64,000 bases of DNA, from the NCBI GenBank assembly GCA_951213105.1, contig OX578145.1:9407691-9471690 (forward strand), in the 5' to 3' direction. The notes under the pieces are model-generated. The model saw nothing but the letters and a program-made list of their open reading frames with translations. It was not told the origin of the DNA and did not search any database. This stretch comes from Amaurobius ferox (Eukaryota > Arthropoda > Arachnida > Araneae > Amaurobiidae). The position numbers and the translations under genes are program-made. Below are positions 22,270 through 33,235 of the stretch, in pieces; position 1 is the stretch's first letter, and each line of letters begins with the position of its first letter.

Positions 22270-24050
22270 AAAGTATTTAAAATTCAAGCTTAATCAATTT
22301 CATAATAATACGTCTACTAATTCTTATTGTGTAATTTTTTTTAAGCATCCAATTTATAATTCTATAAATTTTGGGAACTTATTTAACAAGTTCAATAATT
22401 CATTGCCTATCGGTGACTTGAGTGTTTCAAAAACTTTTAAATACAACAAGCCTATTGGTAGATTCATTTTTAATTATAATGAAATTTCTCAATCTCTTTT
22501 TATAGATAATGATTCTATGTCTAATGTAGATAATGAATGTATTTGTAAAGTAAACAAATATGCAAAATTTCTAAATCCACACTTGGGGCATATAGTTGCA
22601 GGAGACTTAGCCATTGTTAAAGACATGTTAAAAACTATTATGTCATTTGGCACTAAATTCAGGTTACCATCTTGTAATAATTCATTTAAAGTTTTAAAAT
22701 CAATAAATTTTGACCTTGATAAATATATTTATAAATTAGCTTCTAAAGATACTCTGCCTTTAGAGGCATTTAATATGTGGAAATTTACCTTATTAGAATT
22801 TATTAAAAATGTTATTAGTAGTATTAAATTGTCTAGATCTATATATAATATTGATAATATAAAACACTCCATTAATGATTTACAAAGATCTTTTGTTATT
22901 ACTTATGTTGATAAATCCTCTAATAATTATGCTATTATCTGTAAAAAATTCTATATACAATTTTTGTTAGATTATTTAAAGGATTATAGTCTATTTAAAC
23001 TAGATTCACATTCTATTAATAGTATCAAACTGAAAATTATCAATATATATAGTAATTTAAATATCAATTATAAATTTCTTAAATTTCCATATATTGTGCT
23101 TATTCCTAAATTTCATAAAAATCCTATTAAATTTAGAACTGTTACTAGTGGTCATAATACTTACTCTACTACAGCGAGTAAATTACTATTAAATTATTTA
23201 AATCTAATAAATGATAGTTTACGTTATTCTAGTAATAATTACCTTATTCTAAATAATAGTAAAGAATTAAAAAATAAATTAGCATCACTCGATAAACTAA
23301 TAGGATTTCAAATTTTTGACTTTAAAGATCTTTTCAATAATATTAAGAACTCTGATATATATGTTGTAATTTTAGCTAAATATTATCCTTAATATAAATA
23401 TTATCCTTTATCTATATAATACTTATATTACTAATCATTCTACTCAAAAAAATTTTATCAATTTTCCTAAACTTCTACACTTTGTTCTTTTCTATAATTA
23501 TATTTTTCAAGGAAATAAATTATACCTACAAGTCTCAGGGATTCCACAAGGTGGATGTAGTAGTAGTATGTTAGCTAATTTATACCTTTATTATTATGAA
23601 GTCTTTTACTTCAATAGATTATAAAATTTATAGATATGTTGATGAACTGATATGTTTAGTATATACTGAAAATTATGTCATATAGATTTCTATCCCGACA
23701 ATTTGGAATTAATTCCTAATGAAGATACTATCAGTAATAATATTAATCTTTTGGATTTAAATATAATTATTGATCTTACTAATGGTATAGTTACTAATTT
23801 ATTTGATAAAAAAGACAATTTTAATTTCAACATTAATAAAATATTACCATTCAATTCCTGCAACTCGATTCAATTGCTTAGAAATATTATCCTTAATCAT
23901 CTTTTTAGAATTTATAGATTATCAGATAAAAAATTTCATGCTATGCATATAAATAATCTAAAAATTACCAGCAAATAATACAAATGTCCAGCATATTTAG
24001 TTAATGGTCTTGTTAAAAAGTTTGGATTAACTGAATTTTAATGAATTCTC
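22270..24050 (+). pseudogene. Naiad-like PLE copy 2: CxC linker and reverse transcriptase (broken)
   Basis: The open stretch to 23392 includes CICKVNKY (CxC), NPHLGHIVAGD, SFGTKFRLP, ITYVDKSSNNYAIICK, YIVLIPKFHKNPIKFRTVTSGHN and FDFKDLFNNIKNSD. After a stop at about 23390 another frame gives VSGIPQGGCSSSMLANLYLYYYE (23535-23605). The catalytic motif reads YVDE instead of YVDD (about 23635-23650), and a further frameshift precedes LELIPNEDTISNN and SIQLLRNIILN. With copy 1 of the endonuclease segment it forms one element. Frameshifts, stops and the YVDE change make it inactive. Confidence 0.88.
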
Positions 24051-24084
24051 TTCTTTGTATCTTATATTGGTTAGACATCAACAT

Positions 24085-26185
24085 TTTTAACACTTTACAA
24101 CATAGTTGAAAAGTGTTTAGGACTTTGTTCATTCTGTCTGTCTGTCTGTCTGTCTATCTGTCTGCCCGTTAGCACGATAACTGCCGTAAAAATGGCTTTA
24201 TCAAAATGAAATTTTAGTATGTTTTTCAGACGGTCTGTGGGACCTATGGGAATATAAATAAATCATATCACCCAATTAGTTTTTTATTGAACCCGAGTTG
24301 AAAAAATGAAATACATTGAACCCTATGGGACCTAATTTTTCAAACATTTTTTAAGTATACATTTAAAATTCACAGATAGCTTCAAAATTTTAAGGAAATA
24401 TTCATATTATCCCATAAAATGTATAAAAAAAATTTCAATAAAATATGTTAGGTAGTTTTTTAATTAAAAATTATTTAATATAGGGAGAAAAACGAATTCA
24501 ATTAAATTCTGACTTTTGCGATATCCTCCAGAAAGAAAAAATAGATATATTATATAATTAATATCTTTCCAAGAGTTTAATTAATTTGTATATGAGAGAG
24601 GCTTCACATTTTAAAATAAATTTGGTAGATAACAATTTTTCAATTTTTTTTTTAATTTTTACATAACTTTTCATGATATACTTATTTGACGGCGTTTTTA
24701 ATGCACTTTCTTACGTCCTAGAGAGTTAAAATTTGGTATACAACTTAAATTTGTAGAACATTTTATTCTACAACAATTTGGTGGAACTTTAAATATAGAT
24801 CCTACATTTTTTTCGAAATGGCCTGCAAATAATCCCCGTTCACTTCTATAAATCATTGTTATAATACTGTTAAAAATTCTGATGTGGACAACACATGTCT
24901 TTCTCTGCAGGCTCATATTCACGTTCTCTTTATTTCTTCAATAATAATTTGAGTTTATCTGCACAAAATAACATCCATAAGTATTTTAAATGACATTGAA
25001 TATGAACCTTACACTTAAATTTGGTTCTCATTTGATAGATGGACTTATTGTCAAAAGTGGCGTAGCGAAAACGCAAAAAAACTAAAATATCTCAGGAACG
25101 GCTAGTCCTAGATTAATGGGGTTAGTCTTATTCTTTTTGTTGTCAAAAATCACGTATAAAATAGGAATTTAATTGATATAATTGAGCACACGTAGTCTTT
25201 TATTTTTATATTTAACGATTTTTTCGGGCCACTTCGCAAAAACAGCCCGTTCCTTTTCCACTAATCGTACTAGAATAACCTACAAGTTATTTATATAACA
25301 AATTTTGTTAAATTTGGTATATAAATCACTTGTAGGTTATTGAAATATTATACACTAAATTTTGTTAAATTTGGTCCATTAGTTTTTAGCTAGAGTGGAT
25401 AAAGGCAATTTCTGCGGGGCATTTCGCAAAGAAGGCAGATTCTTTTATTACGAATCGTACTATAATCAAATGAATATCAGGGTTTCCCACAAAAAACTTA
25501 CGTACCAAATTTTATTAAATTCGGTCCATTAGTTTTTCAGTTAGAGTGGATGCAGTATCCTCACAGACACACAGAAACAAACACAGATACACCCTTACAC
25601 ACACGGACTTCTGCCTAAAAATAGTTTTTTCGTGTTCTGGAAGTCCCAAAACGTGTAGATCCTTCGAAAATTCGAGTTCCGATCTTCGGCACGATTCCAA
25701 TACTTTGAATACATACACACGCACACACATATATTATCTGTGTATCTGTGTATTATCTGTGTATCTAAATTCCGTGCCTACGCAATTACAATAGAATTTA
25801 AATGATCCCTAAACTTTTATTATTTCTTCAACGAAGCCTAATTTTAACTTATGCAGAATGCAAATATCTCAAGCGATTGTAAGGTGAGTTACATAAGAAT
25901 TGCTGAATTTTTTTCGCACAAAATTATTTAGCTCTGGAGTTTGGAATACAAGTTATATGAATGAAATATTCATTGATTTTGCATAGAGAATGAGATGATT
26001 TATATTTCGATACAGTTTTAAATATTTAAGTATAATAAATTACTGTAGTACTGTGATAATGCAAAAGATATCATCACTGAATGTATCCCATTTTAGAGAT
26101 TTTTAAATGAAATTGCATTTCAGTTGGAAAGTGTTTCATAATCAATGCTTATGCATGATTGATCTTTCTTGTCTTATTTTGACAT
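24085..26185 (+). repeat. Family A repeat, copy 1, nested in the 3' region of PLE copy 2
   Basis: Starts at AACACTTTACAACATAG, followed by a short (GTCT)n and the TGGGACCTATGGGAATATAAAT region, and ends at AGTTGGAAAGTGTTTCATAATC then a hairpin-forming ATCAATGC/GCATGATTGAT. The same order is found at 39.6-40.8, 44.4-45.7 and, inverted, 56.8-57.3 kb. PLE copy 2 sequence stops at about 24085 and its pseudo-LTR resumes at about 26205, so this was inserted into it. No coding capacity is seen. The inner part (about 24540-25775) is a different repeat. Confidence 0.75.
24540..25775 (+). repeat. Family B repeat within family A copy 1
   Basis: Copies 2 and 3 of family A lack this stretch. Parts match 36890-37340 (GGGTAATGGGGTTAGTCTTA-like and CGTAGTCTTTTATTTT segments), 34980-35340 (inverted, TAGATCTTACGAAAA/ACACGTTT region) and 62040-62260 (inverted, GTTTTATAC and CTCAAATATATCAATTAAA). 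ORFs overlapping on both strands at 25515-25794 come from a CACA-rich stretch and are not convincing. Confidence 0.6.
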
Positions 26186-26204
26186 TAAATTTTAATTACA
26201 CCCC

Positions 26205-26835
26205 CTTATATATTATCCTCACTGTTTTCGCTTATGCGCCCCATTAGTAGCTCTTATTGTAGAATATCACCTTTTATTGCCTTTTCGCATTACCGTTATT
26301 TGTTCCACACGATTGGCAACGGTGGATCTCTACTTTTCAATTTTGCGTTTGGCAACACTGGTTTCTTCATTTTAAGCTCCTATGGTTAGCACATTCTCAG
26401 TGTTTTATAATCCAGGTATTCCTGTTTCCTTTATAATTGTTCTACATTATGTGTGTTGTCCAAGTAGAAATAGTTTATAGATATAATCTATCTATTTCTT
26501 CAGAAACATACGTATTTTGTGTTCATTTTGATTAAATACGTAGACCCGACGAAGAGTTTTTTTGAAATGAACAATTCAATTATTTAGGTCTAGTCTTTGG
26601 CCACGTGTATTGCATTATTGCTTGGAATTTATTTATTTTTCTATTATCGATTCCATAACTTTGATATTTGTTGATTATCTTTAGCTTGTTGGCTCTAAAA
26701 TTGCATTTTTTTCATTTTCTTGGTGATTCGTTATTTAATACTTCTTTTTATTATGTAGGATTTATATAGAGTTAGGATTTTTGAGTTGCAACTTCTCTCT
26801 ATTCTATCATTGGAGTTTCAAACTATTATTATTAT
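26205..26835 (+). repeat. Pseudo-LTR shared by PLE copies 2 and 3
   Basis: Aligns collinearly with 28240-28880 over about 630 bp (shared order: GTAG-AATATCAC, GTTATTT, CAATGGCAAC, TTTCAGAAACA, GTTCATTT, GAAATGAACAATTC, CTTTAGCTT, CTATTCTATCATTGGA). It lies between the two plus-strand RT copies, as pseudo-LTRs do in tandem PLE insertions. It contains a hammerhead-like segment at 26521-26572. Confidence 0.82.
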
Positions 26836-26839
26836 AATA

Positions 26840-28170
26840 TCATTTGGTACAAAATGCAGGTTACCATATTGTAATAACTCTAATAAAGTTTTAAAATCAA
26901 TAAATTTAAAGTCAATAAATTTTGACCTTGATAAATATATTTATAAATTAGATTCTGAATATGATCAGCCTTTAGAGGCATTTAATATGTGGAAATTTAC
27001 TACAAATGGTATTTTTAAAATCTATTAAAAATGCCATTTGTAGTATTAATTTGTCTAGATCTATATATAATGTGGATAATATAAAACACTCTATTAATGA
27101 TTTGCATAGATATTTTGTTATTACTTATGATGATAAAGCCTCTAATAATTATGTTAATATCTGTAAAAATTCTATATACAATATCTGTTAGATTATTTAA
27201 AAAATAATAGTTTATTTAAACATGATTCACACTCCATAAATAGTATCAAATTGAAAATTATCAATATGTATAGTGATTTAGATATTAATTATAAATTTTT
27301 GAAATTTCCATATATTGTGCTTATTCTTAAATTTCATAAAAATCCTATTAAATTTAGAGTAAATTGCTACTAAATTATTTAAATGTAATAAATAATAATT
27401 TACGTTATTCTACTAACTGCCTTATTCTAAATAACAGTAAAGAATTAAAAAATAAATTAATATCACTAGGTAAAATAATAAGATTTCAAACTTTTGATTT
27501 TAAAGATCTATTTAATAATATTAAGATCTCTGACCTTTATGTTTTAATTTTAGCTCTATATAATGCTTATATTATTAATCTAATCTAACTAAATTTACCA
27601 ATTTTCCTAAACTTCTCCATTTTGTTCTTTTCAATAATTATATATTTCAAGGTAATAAATTATACTTACAAGTCTCAGGAGTTCCACAAAGTGGCTGTAG
27701 CAGCAGTATGTTAGCTAATTTATACCTATATCATTATGAAAAATCCTTTACTTCAACAGATTATAAAATTTACAGATATGTTGATGATCTAATTTGTTTG
27801 GTCTTTACAGACAACTGTATCATAGATATAGAATTCTATCCCGATAATTTGGAATTAATACCTAATGAAACTACTCTTAGTAATACTAATATTAATTATG
27901 TGGATTTAAATCTAATTATAGAACTTACTAATGGAATAGTTACTAATTTATATATTAAAGAAGACTATTTTAAATTTATTATTAATAAAATATCACCATT
28001 TAATTCCTGCAATTTGATTCAATTGTTTAGAAATATTACACTTAATCAACTTTTTAGAAATTATAGATTATCAGATAAAAAAATGTCATGCTTTGCACAA
28101 TTATAACCTAAAAATTACCAGTAAATTATATGAATATCCAGCATATTTAATAAATGGTATAGTTAATAAG
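26840..28170 (+). pseudogene. Naiad-like PLE copy 3: 5'-truncated reverse transcriptase
   Basis: Joins the pseudo-LTR directly at SFGTKCRLP, so the endonuclease and CxC linker are missing. Successive frames give DLDKYIYKL, SRSIYNVDNIKHSINDL, PYIVLILKFHKNP and FDFKDLFNNIKISD. Then comes VSGVPQSGCSSSMLANLYLYHYE with an intact YRYVDDLICLVF (27708-28106), then PDNLELIPNE and LIQLFRNITLN. A gap around 27355 removes the segment found in copy 2 between KFR and LLLNYLN. Several frameshifts and stops; inactive. Confidence 0.87.
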
Positions 28171-28239
28171 CTAAGATTAGCCTAACATTTTTAAATATCT
28201 CTCCTTAGTATCTTATTTTAGCCAGACATCTACATTCTT

Positions 28240-28873
28240 TTGAATATACATTACAATGTATTTTCATCCTCTTATACCTTAGCCTCTATGATTTCTATTT
28301 TATTACTTGCCCCTTTATTTTGCAGCTTTCACTGTAGGATATCACATTTTACAGCCTTTACGCAGTACTGTTATTTATTATTCGCAATTGGCAATAGTAG
28401 ATCTTTACTTTTAACTTTAGCGAATGGCAACATTGGTCTTGTCATTTAATGCTCGTCATGGTTGTACATTTGAGGTGTTTATGCTTCCTATCTATTTTTC
28501 AATCTTTATGTTTGTCGTCCAAATAAAACGCGATATATAAAGTCTATCGCGTGTTTCAGAAACAAGCATTTTTATGTTCATTTCGATTAAATATTTGGAC
28601 TTGAAAAAGAATTTTTTCGAAATGAACAATTCTTAAGCCTAGAGCTTTACCACATGCAAGCTTTAATGCTTGGTATTTTTTGCATTCCTATTTTCGATTC
28701 TGCACCATTGATATTTGTTTATTATCTTTAGCTTTATGACCAGTAACATGTATTTAAATTTCCTCATTATGGTTGAATTTCTTTTTTAGTCCTTTATATT
28801 TTGTAGGCACATTTTAAGTGTTAGTTAGTGTATTATGAGTTACTACTTCTATTCTATCATTGGATTTACATTT

Positions 28874-28880
<7 letters not shown>
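28240..28880 (+). repeat. Downstream pseudo-LTR of PLE copy 3
   Basis: Direct-repeat partner of 26205-26835. It ends at a CTATTCTATCATTGGA segment immediately before a long (TA)n tract. It contains GTTCATTTCG (28576-28585) and the exact complement CGAAATGAAC (28618-28627), enclosing a degenerate hammerhead-like core. Confidence 0.82.

Positions 28881-28960
<80 letters not shown>
28881..28960. repeat. Long (TA)n microsatellite between oppositely oriented PLEs
   Basis: About 40 TA units; a second shorter tract is at 29000-29022. The 3' ends of the plus-strand PLE copy 3 and of the minus-strand copy 4 face these tracts. Confidence 0.95.
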
Positions 28961-28961
<1 letters not shown>

Positions 28962-29022
28962 GTTTATGCAAAAAATTTTCGATTAAAATCATTTAATTTT
29001 TATATATATATATATATATATA

Positions 29023-30870
29023 TGTTTTTTCAAAACGTCATTTATCAACTACTAAAATGACCAATTACCTATCCAACTCTATACATGGGAAGAAATTGTA
29101 TTTGCATAGGTAACTTTAAATACTATAGACAATATATTAACAATGAAAATAATTTTTAGTAAATTATCTATACGAAAGGACAAAGCGTGAAGTTAAATTA
29201 ACAATTGAATATGGATACTTTGGCTTTAATGATATTTAATTCAAAAAACACATATTCAAAACGTTAGAAATAATATTTTAAAATTAAAGTGTGGAAGAGT
29301 TAAGTTAAGGAAAAGTGATTAAGAAAAATGACCTAAAAGGGGGGGGGGGGCGTAAAGAAAATTAAAAACATGAGAAAAATTACCTACTAAGCGATATCCA
29401 AGCAAGGTTTTATCGCCTAAGCTTAAGTGTAATAATATAGAAATAAGAGTAAAAATATTATAACAATAAGCACATGATAATAATCATTAAATCATAGAGT
29501 GACTAACTGGAAAAACCAAATGAAAGTGAATAGCATCCAAGCTAAAAGACTAGGAAAGCACGTGACTGAAATTGGAGGTCAATTTAAAAATGAACTCTTC
29601 ATCAGGACAAGTGTTCATTCAAAATTAACCTAAAATAATTGCCTGTTTCCGGCTATGACGATAGTGTGCTACTGTAAAACTTCTTAGGCTCCGTCTACAG
29701 GCAGAAAGAAAATTTTTTAATCTAAAAATGAAATATAAAACATAAATGAATACTTAACTATAGAAAAAGTCTCGATGAGATATATAAACTGAATGCAAAG
29801 CGTTGAGAGTTAGAAATAACATGTATCATTCATGAAGATGTGGGGCAATACGCATGCCGGAATGAACATAGCTTGAACGGTAAAGAATTGTATTATAAAA
29901 TCATTTGAATATATGATTCTGTATAAGTTTCATAACAGCAGAGAAAAGGAGAAAAGAAAAAGGGTGTGAAATCAATAAAATATATAAGTGAAAGTGATTC
30001 GTTTAAGATTATTAATGTATAGTGATACTTTTGATCAGAGAGTCTATGATTTCTTTATAGCTGGTTTACAGTGATGTTTCTAAACAACGGAATAGAATTT
30101 CAAGAACGAAAGGAAAACAGCTTAGTGAAGTTATTAGTATCATTTTTATCATTTAAATTGGTTATATTTTTATTGGGGGGGGGGGGAGTCCAAGCTTAAG
30201 TTTAAATCTAAATAATTACCATTTTGATTAACAATAGGCTCATTAGGGATTAATTCTAAGTTAGTAGGATAAAAATTAATATTGATATGATTAGTAAAAC
30301 AATAATACTCGTACATATTAAATCATCAACATACCGACAAACAATATGGGAACTAGAGAAATTTATTTTCATAATGATGAAGATATAAGTTTGCTAGAAT
30401 ACTGTTACTGTATCCCCTTTGAGGTACACCTGATGTTTATAAATATATGTGGACTATACCTTGAATTAAATAATTGTTGCATAATATAAAAGTATAGTAG
30501 CATAAGAAATGTTTTGTTTTAAAATGTACCATATTAGATGAAATTTTAATGTCTAAAATTTAATGAAATATATCTTGAAAGCAAATAGTAGCAGAGTTTA
30601 AGTAAGGAAATATTTAGTAAGAAGATATTTTAAAAATTTATTTTTAAATATATTTATATGGTCTCTGCATATTCATTGTATAGGGTTGTTTGTTTGTCCA
30701 ATATAAGATAAGCTACAAATGGAACATGTTATTTTAGATTTACAATAGTATACTTTGCAGAATTTAAGATGTTTGAAATTATTATTAATATATAATGGAA
30801 CCTACACTTGGACAAATTTTACATTTATCAATAGTAAAACTATTGAATGTATTTATATATGTTATCGTAA
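29023..30870 (-). pseudogene. Naiad-like PLE copy 4, inverted and internally deleted
   Basis: On the minus strand, about 30850-30650 encodes Cys-rich sequence and a GIY-YIG remnant (SLSYIGQTN). After an internal deletion, 30480-30260 encodes an RT palm remnant (TSGVPQRG, then SILANLYLHHYE in a shifted frame) and YVDDLIC. Bases 30240-30000 encode the post-catalytic part, matching 15.6-15.9 kb. The 3' part (29640-29560) matches the pseudo-LTRs, including an exact CTGATGA core (29605-29599). Many stops; inactive. Confidence 0.78.
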
Positions 30871-31399
30871 AACTGCAAATTTGATGTATTTTAAAATAAA
30901 CGAATAAATATGAAGAAATTATCTTACAACTTTGCTTCAAACATTGTTAAAAAGAACTTTTTTTGATCTTTTGGATGATATCAAGATAGAAATTCTGTGA
31001 TGAAATTTTGTCCCTAAGAACACCAAATTGTTTGGCGATATTAAAACATAAAATAACTAAAAAACTAATTGAAAATTAAAAAAAGTATCGCCAAGGTGCA
31101 TGTTCTTGTGCTCTAAAGTAAGTATGTACCCAATTTCATGGGCGTACGATGCTTAAATTTCCTGCTGCAGACTGCACAGATAGACACACAGACATCTTCA
31201 TTAAGATACAAATTATTTTTTTCTTAAGAGTATAAAGGAGAGTAGGGCTAGAGGATAGATCACAATTAATAATTGAAAGAGCTTTTTGTTAGGCAATAAA
31301 GAAGCACAAGAAAATCTTGAATAGTGATTGATGACACCAAACATCGCAAGAGAACTAAAGAAAGCAATGTACCTGCTTTGTTGACATCTGAATGATCTT
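30871..31399. other. No gene seen
   Basis: AT-rich sequence; 30950-31200 resembles unclassified repeat sequence ending in an ACAGATAGACACACAGACAT stretch. The minus-strand ORF at 31213-31404 is the reverse of sequence leading into the Polinton remnant and has no support. Confidence 0.4.
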
Positions 31400-32445
31400 C
31401 TCAATATTTGATGTCAACACGGTTGATATAGACTACCCCCTTGATTTTCACGATGGAGACAACGATTATCCTCTAGCACCTGAAAAGATGCATATCACTC
31501 CATCTCTGATTTAAGAGTATAGCTGGAATTTGAAAGTGTGCAAACATCAGGTCAAATTAACTCCCAATTTGAATCATAAGTTTACATTATAGAAATTTAA
31601 AACAGTATATAAAAGTAGGGGGTGTAACTTATGAATATTCATAGCGTATTGATTTTCAAGCAGGAATTCTGGTTGAAACATTATGTACAATTTAACATTG
31701 AGAAAAGAATGCTGACAATAAATTCCTTTGAAAAGATCTGTTCAAACATATGAACAATGCAGCGTTTGGAAAAAGAATGGAGAACTTGAGAAAAAGAATG
31801 AATGTTAAACTGACACAGACTGAGAAGAGATTAGAAAATGGCTTGCATCACTATCTTTTCACTCCCTCAACATATATAATGAAGATTTAGTAGCAGTTCA
31901 TATGCATAAGACTAATTTGAAATTGCATAGAATGAAGGTTTTATCTATGAAGGTTTTTCAGTACTGGCCGTGAGTGCAACACTCATGCATGAGTCAGTCC
32001 CATTACGATTTTATTAACAAGACATATGGAAGACGAGCTCAATTAATTTTCACAAATACAGATTCCCCGTGTTATGAAATTGAGATGAAAGATATTTACA
32101 AATATTTTGAAATGAAGATCGTTTCGCCTTTTCGGACTATCCATGTGATCAATAGATGAGTTGAATGAAACTCCTGCCCTGGATTTTGTTTAAAATCACC
32201 CTTCATGGAAAAGAAAACCGCTAAAGGTGTTAATAAGAATGTCGTCAAATGATTCATCCATCATAAAGATTGCTGTAACTTCTTAATATGAAGAAAATAT
32301 AACAGAGTTGAGAAATTTAAAATGGCTAACAAAAAACCAACAGATTTATACTGTGAAGCAAATTAAAATGGGGTTATCTTCCTTCTGAGGATAAACGTTA
32401 TATTTTACAGGATGATATCAAGAGCTTAGCATAGGGTCATTATCA
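31400..32445 (+). pseudogene. Polinton/Maverick protein-primed DNA polymerase B, decayed C-terminal part
   Basis: Across several frames the plus strand shows, in family order: a segment ending NDYPLAPEKM (about 31450-31480), a YRNLK motif (about 31595), MNNAAFGKRMENLRKRM (about 31750-31805), and the metal-binding region as TNTDS within a 61-codon ORF (31974-32159; active members read DTDS). After it come KGVNKNVVK (about 32225-32250) and a tail with DKRYILQDDI (about 32390-32420). These are hallmarks of Polinton pPolB, which replicates the element from a terminal protein. Stops and frameshifts show an old inactive copy; other Polinton genes and the terminal repeats were not found. Confidence 0.82.
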
Positions 32446-33138
32446 AATTTAAATGGCAAAACGATGCTAAATTAGATTGTGGCGGTGTATTGTATGCACC
32501 GGGTGGGGGTGGGGCCACAATTATTTTTTTTCTTTAAGCTAATTAATAAAATGAAGATTGTAATTCATTTTGGAGAAATTAATTCGTTTTCAAATCTGCT
32601 ATCGAGTGGAATTATGTGAAATTATATTCAGATACAGTACTCTTTACATAATGACTTAGTAGCAAGACAGAATTTATTGAAAGAGACACCAACATTGACA
32701 CGGTATTGGATGTTCAAGTTATACAAAACGAAATAAAATATACAATTTATTACTGCTCTTAAAACAGTCTAAAAAAGTTCTTTACATCTATTCACCGATT
32801 AAAAAAATACCTTTTTGTTCTTATCTATCTGATAAGATTCTCCTCTTCCCAAGAAAATCACTTGACGTGTTAAAGCTCCGCCCCTCTCCATCGGGGTACT
32901 CCTATGTTATAACATGGTGAAGTATTGCACCTGAATGTGTCTCATGTTAAAGCAAAGCACCAGCTGGTCTAGAATCCCCTTAAATACCCTACTTCCGTGA
33001 ACATATTAAATGGGAAAATATATTCAGTTTTATTTCCGATTACGAAAAATTTATTGAATTGTTTACTTATTTATTTATTTATTTATTTTTTTTTGGCACA
33101 AAAGGATATCGAATATCGCCTTATATCATTATTTATGA
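32446..33138. other. No gene seen
   Basis: AT-rich sequence with no supported ORF. Bases 32870-32990 are slightly more GC-rich but unrecognised. Confidence 0.45.
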
Positions 33139-33221
33139 GAGGCAAAAGTATCGAAAACCCAGCCCACTCGGCTAACCCAAAGGTTTACAGCAGCAGTTTG
33201 AGTGGTCGGGGAGGCAAAAGT
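33139..33221. repeat. 61-bp insertion flanked by 11-bp direct repeats (second copy)
   Basis: GAGGCAAAAGT at 33139-33149 recurs at 33211-33221, enclosing exactly 61 bp (33150-33210). The insert aligns over its full length with the reverse complement of 270-330 (shared AACCCA, CTAACCC, AGG-TTACAG, GTGG-CGG). The complementary segments CCACTC and GAGTGG lie near opposite ends. Confidence 0.72.
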
Positions 33222-33235
33222 GTGTAATTATTTTC

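Noticed and set aside
25515..25794. Overlapping ORFs of 71 and 82 codons on both strands
   Set aside because: Composed of CACA-rich repeat sequence inside family B.
15905..28170. Selenocysteine (TGA) codons in the Naiad-like PLEs, as reported for spider Naiads
   Set aside because: The interruptions I could place are TAA/TAG stops or frameshifts; no in-frame TGA at conserved Cys positions and no clear SECIS-like structure was seen.
31213..31404. 63-codon minus-strand ORF with hydrophobic stretches
   Set aside because: Antisense to sequence leading into the plus-strand Polinton relic; no domain.
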